Under the pieces are notes generated by a model, which saw only the letters and a program-made list of their open reading frames with translations, made no database searches and was not told the origin of the DNA. From positions 84,132,861 through 84,196,860 of the forward strand of contig CM055316.2 of assembly GCA_029255685.2 (NCBI GenBank): a stretch of 64,000 nucleotides of DNA, in the 5' to 3' direction. The first letter of the stretch is position 1. Every line of letters starts with the position of its first letter. This document shows positions 1 to 12,305 of the stretch, piece by piece. Source of the DNA: Silene conica (Eukaryota; Streptophyta; Magnoliopsida; Caryophyllales; Caryophyllaceae). The position numbers and the translations under genes were made by a program.

Positions 1-205
1 TAGTGAAGTATGTCCCTATTTATGCGCAAATAAATATTTAGAGAGTGTATGTAGTAGATAAAGTTTGTTTAGAGAGTATAAATTTTGTAAAGGAGTTTAA
101 ACAAACGATGACTCTTTCCGTTTCAATCAATCATTATCTTTATTTCAAAATTTTCATTATAAAAGGTGAACGGAGGTGGTCGTATTTTTGGCAATTTTAC
201 ATTAT

Positions 206-389
206 TTTTTTTTGGTTTAAACCGGGGTGTCCACCGTCGACAACAGTGTATAATCCCCTCGCCGCGGGTGCTCTCACGAAGAGGTAAACGGCTGGCCAAA
301 GTGTTGCTCCATTCCCATGGGCAGGGATCGAACCCCTGACCTCATGGTTAAGGGATGAGGTGAGCAACCACCACACCAAACACATTTGG
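206..389 (-). mobile_element. tRNA-derived SINE with 18-bp target duplication
   Basis: Read on the minus strand, the 5' part holds a pol III box B (GGTTCGATCCC) preceded by a box A-like stretch around GTGGTGGTTGCTCACC, and the 3' end (plus 206-213) is a run of A. It is flanked by a perfect direct repeat, TTGGCAATTTTACATTAT, at 188-205 and 390-407. A pol III promoter, A tail and long target duplication are the marks of a SINE copied by LINE machinery. The intact duplication suggests a fairly recent insertion. The tRNA-like part alone would not fold as a functional tRNA. Confidence 0.85.
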
Positions 390-407
390 TTGGCAATTTT
401 ACATTAT

Positions 408-2131
408 AGAAAGGAGAAACGAGTCCATACACAATATGCATAAGATAGATAAAATCTAGAATTACCATATACGTTTATAATCATTACCAATAATATAAGA
501 TTTATGTGACATGTATCGCAATCACATGTGACTAATAAATCTTCTTATGCTTGAAAATTATGTAAAACCATTAAAAAATACTACATATTATATGCATGAG
601 TTAAAATTAAATATGGTGGTAATTTAATTTCGTTAATATTAATAACGACATATATATTCCCTATTTTGTAAAATAGCAACTGATTTTATAATATCGATTA
701 AGTAAATTTGTTACTCCGTTCATCTCAATCAATAAATTGTACGTAATTTTTTTTCCTTTCACAAAATAAAGTAAACGTCACTCGGACACCAGACGGAGGG
801 CCGGGAGTACATGATAAAATTAGTTTTGGAGTATATGTTCCATATAAAAGTATAAACTATGTGTGATTATATATCTATTAGCAATATGTTATAGATCACC
901 CAATTTCACATAAATTCCGTAATTTAAACTTATTTTGTAAAGTTACAAGCAATAGTATTCGTATTCTGGATTTAAACCTAGTCAATGTCAAAATCTTCCA
1001 TATAAAATCTTTTATAAATTAAACAAATTTCTTACTATATGATTCAAATTAAAGTATAAGCTTTAAAACAATTCAATGGTATACGAGGTTACGAACAATG
1101 GTGGGGCGAGGGGGGGAGGGGGTACAAGGGGAGCGAGGCCTCCTTGCCGGCACGCCGCTACTGATTTAAAATCTTGGTTCCGCCACTGGTAACAAACAAT
1201 GGTGGGGCGAGGGGATAACAGGGAAGGTCGTCTCGCTGATACCGCCCCCGCTAATTTAAAATTCTGACTCCAAACTTGATAACGGATGTCAACAATCGCA
1301 TCAAACTTTGTACAGTTTTGTGAGTCATAATTAATTTTGGGAGTGATCATTACTAGTCCTGATTTTGTAAAGCGATTTTACAAAAGCCGATTATCTTTCG
1401 TCGAATTAGAGAAATAAATTGTGAATCTCTATTAATACTAATGCGAAACACATTATTTCTTGTACAAGAGAGCCTAATTGAAAGTCGTTTATTTGATCAT
1501 CATTACACCTTAAACAACTAGAATTGAGCTCGGGTTGGAGACCGGAAAATATACTCAGACCGATACATATAGGGTTCGGGGTTCTTCGGGTTCCCCATTA
1601 GTTAATTACTAGAACATGAATTACCAAGTACGTACTTATAGTCATAACATTTAACTTTGTCACGACGAGGAGTCGATTTCGACCCTATGACAACGATGCT
1701 GATTTTGACCGATAGTAAAGCGACCGATATTAAAGCGAATGACAGCGAATGACGATAGTCGATATCCCATGCGAGTCCGTCGGTTCGAAGCTATCCAACA
1801 CCACCAATGTGACCCAATTTGCAAACATACATTTCTCGTATAATCCTTAAGAAGACATAATCAAGAACAAAATAAACACAGAACAACAATCCAACATCGT
1901 CATGCCATAATTGTTAACCTAGCATATATAGTAATTAGTATGTATACTTTCCCTCCGTCACGGTCAATAATTTACATTTGACATATTTTCCGATCCTCTC
2001 ACTTAATTAATTTAATAAAATAAATGTAGACTATTTACCGGAACAAAGAGAATACTACATACTCTTAACTTTCTTAAAGTATGCATTACAATTAATACGA
2101 AAACAACCTACATGCTATTACAAAGGACATT
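408..2131. other. intergenic, AT-rich, no gene seen
   Basis: No coding region is supportable. At about 1084-1260 there are two GC-richer copies of a motif with GGTGGGGCGAGGGG followed by a CCGCTA..TTTAAAAT..TGG end. They look like remnants of a transposon terminus in direct repeat. Confidence 0.5.
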
Positions 2132-2152
2132 CCCGACCTCATTGAGGTCGGG
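2132..2152. terminator. 9-bp-stem hairpin downstream of DOG1-like gene
   Basis: CCCGACCTC-ATT-GAGGTCGGG forms a perfect 9-bp stem with a 3-nt loop, about 175 bp past the stop codon of the minus-strand DOG1-like gene. It may lie in the 3' UTR. A role in 3'-end formation is a guess; plants do not usually terminate at hairpins. Confidence 0.3.
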
Positions 2153-2260
2153 TGATATTGAGACTGGATACCACAACTTTCTTTTTGATTTCATAAGACT
2201 GAATTTTAAATAAATTTCCTTAACCTATAAAATTCAACCCTATAACAACCATGCACGTAG

Positions 2261-2297
2261 CCATGCATGCATGCTTCGCCCGCGCATGCATGCATGG
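2261..2297. promoter_or_regulatory. inverted repeat of overlapping RY (CATGCA) elements
   Basis: Two 14-bp arms, CCATGCATGCATGC at 2261-2274 and its exact reverse complement at 2284-2297, are separated by 9 nt. Each arm contains overlapping CATGCATG motifs, the RY element bound by the B3 domains of ABI3/FUS3/LEC2 in seeds. The block starts 30 bp past the stop of the DOG1-like gene. That binding is known for the motif; activity here is inferred. Confidence 0.45.
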
Positions 2298-2326
2298 CAA
2301 GTGTCGCAGCAGCAGCATCATCATCA

Positions 2327-3040
2327 TCAGCAACAAACCCTACCAGCACCACGTTCACGGTCATGATGCAACCCCCAAGCCCTAATCCCAAACTGCAACT
2401 CCGCCATCGCCACAATAAACTCCGCCGCCTGTTGCGGCGTCAACATCTCCACCACCAATCTCATCGTCTTCATCCTCAGCTCATCCGCTTTCGCTACGAC
2501 CTCCGCCAACCGCTCCAAAAGCCGCTCAACCGCACCCGGGCTGCCTCCGGCCCACTCCGGCTCAGCCCTAGCAACCGCCTCCTGCCACCCTCCCAGCTCA
2601 TCCCCTATTTCATTCTCCTCCTTCACAGTCTGACACTGGAGCTCAGACACTCGGCCCAGCTGGGCCGGGTTGAGCTCCCCTAAGTCCCCAGTCCGGCGCC
2701 CACGTAGAATATCTGCTACGTGGGACTCGAACCGGATTGAGGACTCAGTATACATCAAGTGGAATATGGTGGTAGGCCTGAAGCCTGCCACCCAGTGTAA
2801 TGACCGCTCCAGGGCAGATGCCCATGGAGCGGCAAATAATATTAACACATCTGACCTCCCTACTGACGCTTTTTCGTCGTAGTATCGAGTGTAATGGGTT
2901 ACCACCTTGTCGATGAGTTGGCGGAGTTGGCGGTTGTCGTCGGCGGCGGACTTCGGCCGGGATAAGGTGGCGGTGAGTTGATCGACGAATTTGTGGAGTT
3001 GTTCGGTCCATGAATCTTGAAATTCTTCAAAACTCATCAT
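2327..3040 (-). CDS. DOG1-domain protein (DELAY OF GERMINATION 1-like)
   Basis: An intronless 237-residue protein. The sequence opens with SFEEFQDSWTEQL and continues through DKVVTHYTRYY, LILFAAPWASALERSLHWV, GFRPTTIFHLMYTES, and a later helical part with LERLAEVVAKADELRMKT. This is the DOG1 domain, also found C-terminal to the bZIP region of TGA factors, but there is no bZIP here. DOG1 relatives act in the nucleus and cytosol in seed dormancy and reserve accumulation, DOG1 itself through AHG1/AHG3 phosphatases. Length fits DOG1-like proteins (about 230-290). The start is the first of two adjacent ATGs (MMSFEEF); the second is equally possible. RY elements lie just past the stop. The family is clear; which DOG1-like member it is, and its role in dormancy, are not. 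Confidence 0.88.
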   Translation of the reverse strand: MMSFEEFQDSWTEQLHKFVDQLTATLSRPKSAADDNRQLRQLIDKVVTHYTRYYDEKASVGRSDVLILFAAPWASALERSLHWVAGFRPTTIFHLMYTESSIRFESHVADILRGRRTGDLGELNPAQLGRVSELQCQTVKEENEIGDELGGWQEAVARAEPEWAGGSPGAVERLLERLAEVVAKADELRMKTMRLVVEMLTPQQAAEFIVAMAELQFGIRAWGLHHDRERGAGRVCC

Positions 3041-6000
3041 ATTAAAACGAATTATTAAGTTATTTTGTGTGTTTTAATGTTTGTATTGTTAATTATATGA
3101 TTTTTCTTGGTATTATTTTGATTTTGAAAATGTTATTTGTAAATTAAATTTTTGAGAAATTTTGGTGAAATTTAGGAAATGTTGGACCGCTAGAGGGTTA
3201 GAAGACACTTGGGATAGAGCATGCACAAGACGTGGAAGAGCACAAGACGTGGATATATATAAAGGATTGAGTATCAACTGGATAATAGAGCGTCATCGAA
3301 TAATACCGAATTTCGATTTAGTCTCTTGTAATTTTACTATATTAAAGGATCTTATACAAGGTTTGTGAAAAGTAATAGAGTAGTTTTGTAGGGTATTAAT
3401 GAAATGAGATGTCTTGCGAGTATTTCGAGATTAGATCGGTTAAAGCTCGGTTGTGCGAGGTTGGGCTTTGGCTCAGTTAAAGTAAGAGCATAATAAGTCG
3501 ACCCGAAGAAATGATGGCTTGACTCAAAAAATTTATGAGCAGCTCGAACGTGTATGATTAGATAAGATTAAGATTATTGTTTACATTTTATAAAAATATT
3601 TTATCATAATTATATATCTTTTGTATCACACATAACAAATGTCTGATTAATTTGTCAAACCTGTTTACATAATCTTCAAGTCATGTAATTGAAAATATCG
3701 AAAGAAAAAGATCAAACAATTAATCATTATATATAGGCTCAAACTTGCGTTAAAGCTGGCAAGCTTGCATGGGGGCTTTTTACAAGCTCGAGATTGTTCG
3801 GATTCGAGTTTTAGTTTTTGACCACAAGCCAAGTAAGATCAAGCTCGGCCCGACGCGACTCGACTCGTTAGCACCCCTAACCTCGAGATTTGGTACTAAT
3901 ATAACAGTGGTATTAGTTTCTTTTTCGTAATTCAGATTTTGTAATGTATACATACATCTAAGTACAAATTATTAATAATCTAAATGTAAAAGTATTCAAA
4001 ATGGTATTTTCATGAAAATTATTTTGGTATAAATGAGCCGCAAAGACAGTACAATAAAAGGGAGTGAGGGTTTCGAAGCTGAAATCTATTTTATAATTTT
4101 TCATACTTTTAAGATACGAGGGTGTAACTTTAAGATACATCTTAAAAAGACGGTTTATGATATATTATATAAGGACACATATTTAAAGACGGTTTATCAT
4201 ATATATAATATATAGAGTGGGCATTAATTAAACTATATAAAAACAAAAAAAGTCACAATGCATATTTAGGAAGATATTGATACGTATTATATTAGTTGTA
4301 CATTTCTGAATGAGCATAGTCATATACTCTTACGTCAGGAATTCAAAATATCTTACACCACATATTCTACCGTTTGCGACGGTTTTAATTTATAAGTAAA
4401 TGAGTCGCAAGTTTATAACACGTTAAATATTATCCACATGAAAAGATAAATCAAAGCTAACGTATTTAGAAAATAATATTTTATTTTTTCCTATTTACCC
4501 ATATAAATAACATTTATTAGGCTTGTTGTAAGTATGTGATAAATATATTCGCGGCAACTAAGGCAACTAAGGGCAGCTGATGTTATACAACCATACATAT
4601 GTCGGTGCTACTGAATCATCAGTTTCTTACTGACAAAGTACTTTTGGACTAGAAAACTCTATTGTCTTTATATTAAAGTTCGAGACCGTATCGTTTGTAA
4701 CGGTAAAATACCGTATCATAAAAGAGAATCTGTATTAAAATTATTTATGTATCCCTATTTTAGATATTTTGATGGTTTATTATATAGACTGGTTTTATAA
4801 ATACATGAGAATTTGATATATTGATGATAAATAATGGAGCAATAAAAGCGGAGGCGTATAATACCATAATCATAAATGAGATTTTGTATTAAAATTATTT
4901 ATGTATCACTATTTCAGATATCTTGATGGTTTATTTTATAGACGGTTTTGATAAATATATGAGAATTTGATATAATATTGATGATAAAAGAACGGAGCAA
5001 TAAAAACGGAGGCGGATATATGACATATACATATATATTTAGGCCGGGGTTATCAAAGATGCTCGCAGCTCACCCCTAAAAGCTTGAATTATAAAAAATT
5101 TTAATCTTAGCTTAAATACGTTCTATTTTTTTTGAAGTTTTTGATTGTCATAATCAGTGGCAAAGTTAGAATTTTCCGTCTTTTTGAACAAATAAAATAC
5201 TAAGCAAGATAAGAAGAAGCAAGAAGAAGATTATTAGATAGTTTAGCTAACACGCTTTGTGTAATCATGTTGAAATGATGTTGAATAATAAAGGGGAGGT
5301 TTATATTAAGCCGCATGTGATCTATTATTTGCTATGCTTGTATAGTTGTATGTGGTTATAAGCTTGTCCATGTTAGATTTTGGTATTAGATGTACCTAAT
5401 ATCTTTAAAATGGAAACTAATGATTTCCCACTTTTAATTTTAAAAGACTATTTTATGGATTGGTTTATGTCACGTCATTGTTGGATTAAGTCGTATCAGA
5501 CTATAACTGGTAAAATTATCCCTCACACATTACCATCGTTATACTTTTATTGTTTCAAACCCGAAACCATTTAAAACTAGATCAATGGCAATGCACATAT
5601 ATAAATATTGTCATATTTTTATTGGATTAAGTCGTATTGGATTATAAGGTTGATAAAAGAAAATTACCATCATCATAATTATATTGTCTCAATTAAACCC
5701 GAAACTATTTTCAAACTAGATAGACATCAATGTTGTCATAATATATAGTGTTATAATTTGAGGTGTAAAACGGTACCATATACGAGTTATTTTTTTTTAT
5801 CAATTTTACACATACAACGATCTTAAGACTAATTAATTTTTTATGGATTACTAATAATTATATATACGAGTTGTTTTTTATCAGTTTCATGCATACAACG
5901 ATTTTAAGTGATTTGTGTAAATAAAGTTATAAGAGTGAATTGGTAATGATAATGAATAGTGGACTAATGACTACATTTGTGCAAAGTGCAATAATGGATG

Positions 6001-6871
6001 CTTGAATGATTAGGTCCACATAAATAATGATAAAGACATATTTCGAAAACCGATCTCATTCTCTGTTTCAATTATTTGTTTACCATTTTAACTCTCCTTT
6101 AATTTTATTTGAATATAATTAGATATTAGATAATTAAATCAAAACGAATTAAATGAAATTCAACTAATCAGTTGAACTCATTTTATTCTGTTTATATTAT
6201 TTAGAAACGTAATTTATTTGTATCCCTAGCTATTTTGTCTACTAATCAAATAAAAAATCATAAGATCTAATACTATCATCTAGAAATCAACCATCACATA
6301 TGCAAGGATATTATACTTAATTCACAATTTGTTCATATATAAAATGAAGGTAGTCACTGAATTACAAATTATTATTAAAGGCGGAGTATTTGTTTTAATT
6401 TTAGAATAGTTGGTCAATCATATACCATAGGTTAGGCCAAAACAAATGCCTAAATACTCGGTATTAGCAAAAAAAATTGGCCTATTGTAAAATTGCGATG
6501 CTCTTTGATCCATTTTAATTTTAGCATCAAGTTTTAAGAAACACTAAGTCTCTTTTCTTTCCGTTTAAAGGAGTTGAATTAAACTTAACGGATCCGAGTT
6601 GAAATAAGCTTAGTTGAATAGAACTTAGATAGCTCAACTGAATAGAGTTGAAGTAACAGTTAATTCGTGAAGGAAAAAGTTGAATTAAATTGAATGGAAC
6701 TAAGTTAAACTGTACTGAATAACGTTAAGCCGCTAAGCAGAAATAAAACGGGATGAAATTAACCATAAAAAACAGAACCTAATTTGATATGATTAAGCAA
6801 GGGATAATAACATAGATGCATGCAACCCAACAAGGGCAATCATGTCTTTTTAGCTTAGTTAGGTTTACTTC
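3041..6871. other. intergenic with one local tandem duplication
   Basis: No gene is supportable in this AT-rich stretch. Positions about 4725-4870 and 4878-5020 are two diverged copies of a unit of about 150 bp, sharing ATTAAAATTATTTATGTATC and GGAGCAATAAAA.CGGAGGCG. Much of 6540-6790 is rich in GAATTAAA/AACTTAA-like repeats typical of a degraded MITE. Confidence 0.5.
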
Positions 6872-6879
6872 TATAAATA
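6872..6879 (+). promoter_or_regulatory. TATA box of pathogen-related gene copy 1
   Basis: TATAAATA lies 108 bp upstream of the ATG at 6980, a usual spacing for a plant TATA box plus a short leader. Confidence 0.6.
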
Positions 6880-6979
6880 CCTAAGCATACATAAGTCATA
6901 ACTAGATAGCTTACACTCAAAACCTTTAGTAAATTACCCACAAACAGTAAAAAAGAAAAAAGAAAAAAAAAGTAAGAAA

Positions 6980-9900
6980 ATGGCTTTAGAAGAAAATATT
7001 ACAGTCAAGGTAGATAAATATAGGTCATTTCTTCATGAAGATGCAGTAAATGAAAATATAGTGTGGAGACATGGTGTTGCGCCTGTTTATGATGCTGTTA
7101 ATAAGCTCTTTGAAGATGGTAGAAAGAAGGTACTCTATATGTTATTAATCGTTACCGGGTTTTAACCTAGTGGTTAAGATAAACTCGATAATTACTGATC
7201 ATTTATTAATCATCGATCGACGTTGGTCTGTAAATAATTGGACGTTCAATTAATGGATATAAGAAATGATATTGAATTATTATTTGTGTAGGAAATAAAG
7301 ATTTTCAAATGAATATTTATTATAGAACGGTTTTATATATCAATATACGATCCTTACAAAAGATATTATTAAAACTAATTTGAATAACGTTGGTCTGTAA
7401 ATAATTGGAGTTGAATTAATGGATATAAGAAATGATATTGAATTATTATTTGTGTAGAGAAATAAAGATTTTCATTTGAATAATTTTTTAAAAACGGTTT
7501 TATGTATCAGTTTACGATCTTTACCAAAATTATTATTAGAATTTATTTGAATAACGTTCTGTAAATAATCGGGCGTTCAATTGATGGGATATATATAAGA
7601 ATGATATTGAATTATCATTGTGAAGGGAAATAAAGATTTTGATTTGAATATCTATATATAATATGAAAAGGTTAGACAAAGCACCACATTTCACCATTTT
7701 ACTTTTGAGGAATTCTAGCAAGTCACATCATCATCATTACTTAAAAAAGAAAAAAAAAAACTAATGAATTTTGCATATCATGTTTTTAAATACTATAACA
7801 TCATTATTTTAAAAAAAAAAAAAAAAAAAAACTAATGAATTTACAAGCATTTAGTGCATACCAAGTTTTTAAATAGCATAATAACGAATAAAGTTTAGAC
7901 TCTTAGTTTTTAATAAATTTAACAACAATTAATAAATCAAAATGCATGCTAAATTTAATATTTATGTGTTTATTGTTAGAATAAGTTAATCCCCAAATAA
8001 AAAAAACACATCACTTTCAATTTACATCATGCAACTATTTTGTTTTTCTATAAAATTGTATTAAAAGTCTAACCTAAAAAATGTGACTTGACAAGTTTAA
8101 TTGTGGCGTGATAACTTTTATTTGACAAGGTAAAAAAACTGACATGGATTACCAATTTAAGAAAATTATAAAATACAATATAAGTTAAAAAAAAATTTAA
8201 AAAATAAAAGGTATAAACAAAAAAAAACTGTAATTAATCTCCTCTCGTAGTTTACCTTATTTATTTATTCATTATTTCTTTTATTAATGAAATGACCTTT
8301 TAACTTTTTTTCATCATTATTATATATATTCTTTATTTATGTACCATATTTTTTATTTTCCTTTGATTCATAAAACTTTGAGAGAATTAGTAATAAATTT
8401 TTTTATATATATGTCGAAATATAATTAGGAGGTTTTTAAGTGCATATGGAGTAGAAAATAAATTTCAATGCAATTTGTTCATATATGGAAGGGTGACTTC
8501 TTTAATGGAGTAGAAAATACATTTCAATGCAATTTTTAGATGGTCGTTTCAAAACAACCAAGTTATTCACATTTTGGTTTGTCTGTCCTCCTGAATCAAA
8601 AATTAAATTGTATTAAACATTTATTTTAAAATACCGCTCCCTCGGTCGTGTTCGTTTTAAACAAATGATTGAGAGAGAGTGAATAGTCCGTATAAGTTAT
8701 TCACAAATTAAACACTTAAACACAGTAAATTATTAATGATCCCGTGATTTTCACGGGCTCCAAAACTAGTTTTTTAATAAAATGGTTTTATATATCAATT
8801 ATTACGATCTTTATTACAATTTTTTTTATTAAAACTGATTCGAATAAGGTTGTTGTGTAAATAATCGGACGTTCAATTAATGGATGTAAGAAATGATATT
8901 GAATTATTACTGTGTAGAGATATAAAGATATTCATTTGAATATTTTTTTTTAAAACGGTTTTATATACGGAGTATTAATTTACGATCTTTACAAAAGATA
9001 TTATTAAAACTGATTCGAATAACGTTGGTTTGTAAATAATTATTATTTGTGTACGCCGGGAAATAAATATATTTCACGCGAATTATTATTTTTAAAACAA
9101 TTTAATTAATTTATAAGCTTTACAAAAGATATTATTAAAACTAATTCGAGTACAACTTTTTCAAAAAACAAACAGGAATGGCCGAAGGGGTCACTAGAAG
9201 AGACTGTACAAAATGCGATAAAGTCATGGGAGATGGAGCTTTCTCACAAGCCTCGCTTGCAAGACTTTCGTACCATTAATCCTCATAAGTTCAAGCTTTT
9301 CGTCAATGGTAATATATAATGCTTTATTTCATTATTTTATATACATATCCTGGTAATATATTGTTTTTTTATCATAGTTACATGTATAACACTAATTAGA
9401 TTTAAGGAGAGAAGTGCAACCGTTATCTTTATTAAACGAGTTTTATTGTCATTGTATGGTTTAATTTTATTAAATTCAGAAAGAAATTTTGCAGTTATCT
9501 CTAATAATAAAATTATTATTTAAAATGAGTATATTCATTTTAAAAAAATACAAAAATTATTAGTATAATATTAATAATAATAATATAATGTATGTACGTA
9601 CTCTAGGTCTTTTTAGTGGTGCACGTCATTCTTCTAGATGGTTGTGTATATACTTTTATATTTTTGTTGTTAAAAATGTGAATCAAATTAGGTGATGATG
9701 TGCTCCATAAGTCCATATATGTAGGGTTCTCCATTATTTACGGTCTTGAAAGATACGGTTGATTTTGAGAGTCCATTTTTCGTTAAATTAGTAGAAGACT
9801 AACATAGAATATGAAATTTCATAACCCTTCCCCGGTATGTAAGACAGTAAGAGATTTTTTAATAACACTATTAAAAGACCGCCTGTTTAAAGTTTTTGTA

Positions 9901-11921
9901 CAAAAAATTGTCATCGGTTTTGTTAAAAATAATTATATTCGTCTTAAAATTAAATAAGTAATATAACACATTCATTTAAAATAGTTAAAGTCACCTTTTG
10001 CTAGCTAGTAATTATTTATCATGCTTTTTGGTTTTCACTCGGCTTTTTATTTAATCTAGTTTAAGTTTAACATGTAAAGGTATTTATAATTTATACTCCC
10101 TCCGTTCGATTCCACTTCGCAGGTTTCTATTTTGTACACTATTCACAAGTGAACATTTAATCTCAATTTTCTCCTAATACGTAAGAGAAAACATATTCAT
10201 ATGGGGTCTTGTTTGATTCGAAAATATTTAACTTTTATAATTTTTGCAACTACTTACATAGCTAAAGATATTTAACATGTAAAACGTGCGTCGACAAACG
10301 TGAAAAAGCAAACCTGCAAAGTGGAATCGAACGGAGGGAGTAATAAACTAGCTATTTCGTTATTATGAATCAAACTAATGATGACTCGATTATTGTTCAT
10401 TGCAAACACCCTACCAAATTTGAATTGGTTCGAACAATTGATACTTATAAGTCATGTTATTCCTATTCTTTGATAATAGTTAGGAATATGTTTTGTTTTA
10501 AAAAATGTTATTTTGTTCAAGGTTATGTTCGGCAAATTATTTTAGATATCTGATTTGGTCAAAATAGCTTATTTGACCATACTTCCAAGTATTTTATTTT
10601 TTTCACAAGTGTTTGATAAGTAGCTTATTTAATCAAATACGTTACCTGAAATGAAATGTTACCTAGTGTAGCATTTAAGATTTTCAGGTACCTGATTTGC
10701 TTTTCTTTTACTTTTCGTTATCTTATCCATTCTTAATTTCCAGCTAACTCATCAGTTACATTTTCAGTTTTCAACAAACTTTTCAGATTTCAGCTACCTT
10801 TTTAGTTAGTTTTACCAAACAGAGCCCAACTTTATGTGGTCGATTATATTTCTACTTCGATTTCGTTCAATTTAAACTAGGTTAATTATGTCAGGTCTAA
10901 CCAAATAACGGTCGATAACAGGTAGGGAAGGCATATCCGGTGAAGAAGCACTAAGACTAGGGAGTTACAACGTTTTGCTAAAATCGTCATTGCCAAAGGA
11001 CTTACAATACTACAAAGCGGAAGAAGAGAGTTTCGAATCCTCACACCAAGTGTTTAAAGAAGCTCTTCCTCGCGGCTTTGCATGGGAAGTTATATCTGTA
11101 TATTCCGGACCTCCTATTATTGCTTTCAAGTTTAGGCATTGGGGTTATTTTGAAGGACCCTTCAAAGGTCGTGCTCCTACGGGAGACTTGGTCGAGTTTT
11201 ATGGTCTCGGTACTCTTAAGGTATCTTATCGTATCTTATTTATATAAATATAGAAATGTTTAATGCATCCTGCTGAATTTAGGTTATACATTTTGTTTAT
11301 TTTAAATAATTTAAAATGGGATCTATGGCAAAATTGAATGAATTAATTAACGAATTATATAATTCACCTCCTATGTATATTTTATGAATGTAGATGACCA
11401 CATTTTTTATTTGTTTGTAAAAGATGATTTTTATGTAAACTAATAAATTATTATGTTTATAATTACAACGTACATATTAAAATATATTGATGATATGTAG
11501 CTAAAGATATTAAGCACGTAAAACGTGTGTTGGCAAACGTAAAAAACGTAAAATTGTTATTTAGATTTGAATGGAGGGAGTATGTTATTACTATATTTCT
11601 ATATTACAATTACAATATTACAATATATTATTAACATAAAAGAATCTAAGTACAAGATATTCACGTATTATGATTACTATTTTAATTTAATGTTAATTAT
11701 TTACGATAACTTTCTTAAAAATATATCCGTGCGATTTTGCACGGTCAAAAACTATAGTTTATTGATATAATTATTATTGTTCATACTTATTACAGGTGGA
11801 TGAAACTCTAAAAGTAGAGGATGTGGAAATTTATTATGATCCATCTGAATTATTTGGTGGATTGTTGAAAGGGAAACCGATCACCAGCTCTGATGGCTTA
11901 GGTTGCCCTCACAGCCATTGA
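6980..11921 (+). CDS. pathogen-related protein (SnoaL/NTF2-like), copy 1
   Basis: Four exons: 6980-7129, 9176-9308, 10922-11220 and 11796-11921, with all phases closing to 235 residues. That matches, from memory, the length of the barley pathogen-related protein. Landmarks are KYRSFLHEDAVNENIVWR, EWPKGSLEETVQNAIKSWEM, EALPRGFAWEVISVYSGPP, FKFRHWGYFEGPFKGRAPTG and the closing VEIYYDPSELFGGLL. The family has an NTF2-like fold and no proven enzyme activity; members are often induced by pathogens. A paralogue sits on the other strand at 20138-22035 with introns at the same positions. Introns here are large and loaded: intron 1 has a 170-bp tandem repeat and a Helitron, intron 2 a MITE, intron 3 a partial MITE. 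No frame damage is seen, so it is probably functional. Confidence 0.9.
7210..9170. repeat. about 170-bp tandem repeat, five copies, split by a Helitron
   Basis: The anchor AAATGATATTGAATTAT recurs near 7268, 7434, 7603 and 8895, with a partial fifth copy at about 9000-9170. Spacing is 166-173 bp once the 1119-bp insertion at 7651-8769 is removed. The array fills intron 1 of the pathogen-related gene. Confidence 0.75.
7651..8769 (+). mobile_element. non-autonomous Helitron
   Basis: The element begins 5'-TCTATATATAATATG and ends ..ACTAG-3'. Near the 3' end, CCCGTGA-TTT-TCACGGG forms the subterminal hairpin typical of Helitrons. It lies between host A (7650) and host T (8770), the usual A|T target, without target duplication. 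The neighbouring copies of the 170-bp tandem repeat serve as the empty site: they run TTTGAATA-TTTTTTAA without a break, which fixes both ends. There is no coding capacity (no Rep/helicase). Confidence 0.8.
10096..10340. mobile_element. Stowaway-type MITE (Tc1/mariner)
   Basis: Terminal inverted repeats start CTCCCTCCGTTCGATTCCAC and end with the reverse complement, including GTGGAATCGAACGGAGGGAG. TA dinucleotides flank both sides (10094-10095 and 10341-10342). Terminus, TA target and 245-bp size fit Stowaway MITEs. It sits in intron 2 of pathogen-related copy 1. Confidence 0.85.
11490..11582. mobile_element. right end of a related Stowaway-like MITE
   Basis: The stretch AGCTAAAGATATTAAGCACG through to TGGAGGGAGTA closely follows the right half of the MITE at 10096-10340. 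No matching left terminus was found, so this is a diverged or partial copy in intron 3 of pathogen-related copy 1. Confidence 0.5.
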
Positions 11922-12105
11922 TTTTGCTACTTCAAACAGATCAGATATATTATGACTTTATAATTTATTTTATAGATGATTTTTAGCGATGTAATATACT
12001 CTACACTATTGCATAAAATAAACTCGTATTTAATACTCATAGCTTAATGTATGCATGTATTTGTAACAATTTTGGTATTATATTATATGTGTTGATAACA
12101 AATTG

Positions 12106-12305
12106 TAGTAAGTCTTGTTTGTGACGGGTCACCATTTGTGACGGATATTTTGTGAGATAAAATGGATATAAAATGAGTTAGTGGAGAAATGAGACCACAA
12201 GAATAGTGTTGGAGAGAGAGAGAAAAAGTGAGTATTTTGTGAGAGAAAACGGTATCCGTCACAAGCTTGCGACGGATGGTGTCGTTGCAAATAAGAATTT
12301 GTGGA
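12106..12305. mobile_element. probable MITE with GTGACGG-type inverted ends
   Basis: A left end with TGTTTGTGACGGGTCACC..TTTGTGACGG is answered on the right by CCGTCACAAGCTTGCGACGG and GGTGTCGTTGCAAATAAG, as imperfect inverted repeats of about 40 bp. Target duplication is unclear. It lies about 190 bp past the stop of pathogen-related copy 1. Confidence 0.45.

Noticed and set aside
197..385. tRNA gene suggested by GGTTCGATCCC
   Set aside because: No cloverleaf or anticodon arm can be built; long target duplication and A tail show a SINE.
1063..1350. 95-aa minus-strand frame with PLVPPPPLAPP
   Set aside because: Proline run is from a G-rich transposon-end remnant; no domain or gene structure.
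2267..2683. 138-aa plus-strand frame
   Set aside because: It is antisense to the DOG1-like gene, proline- and histidine-rich through codon mirroring, and shows no domain.
10365..10553. 62-aa frame next to the MITE
   Set aside because: Falls in intron 2 of pathogen-related copy 1 and shows no coding character beyond an open frame.
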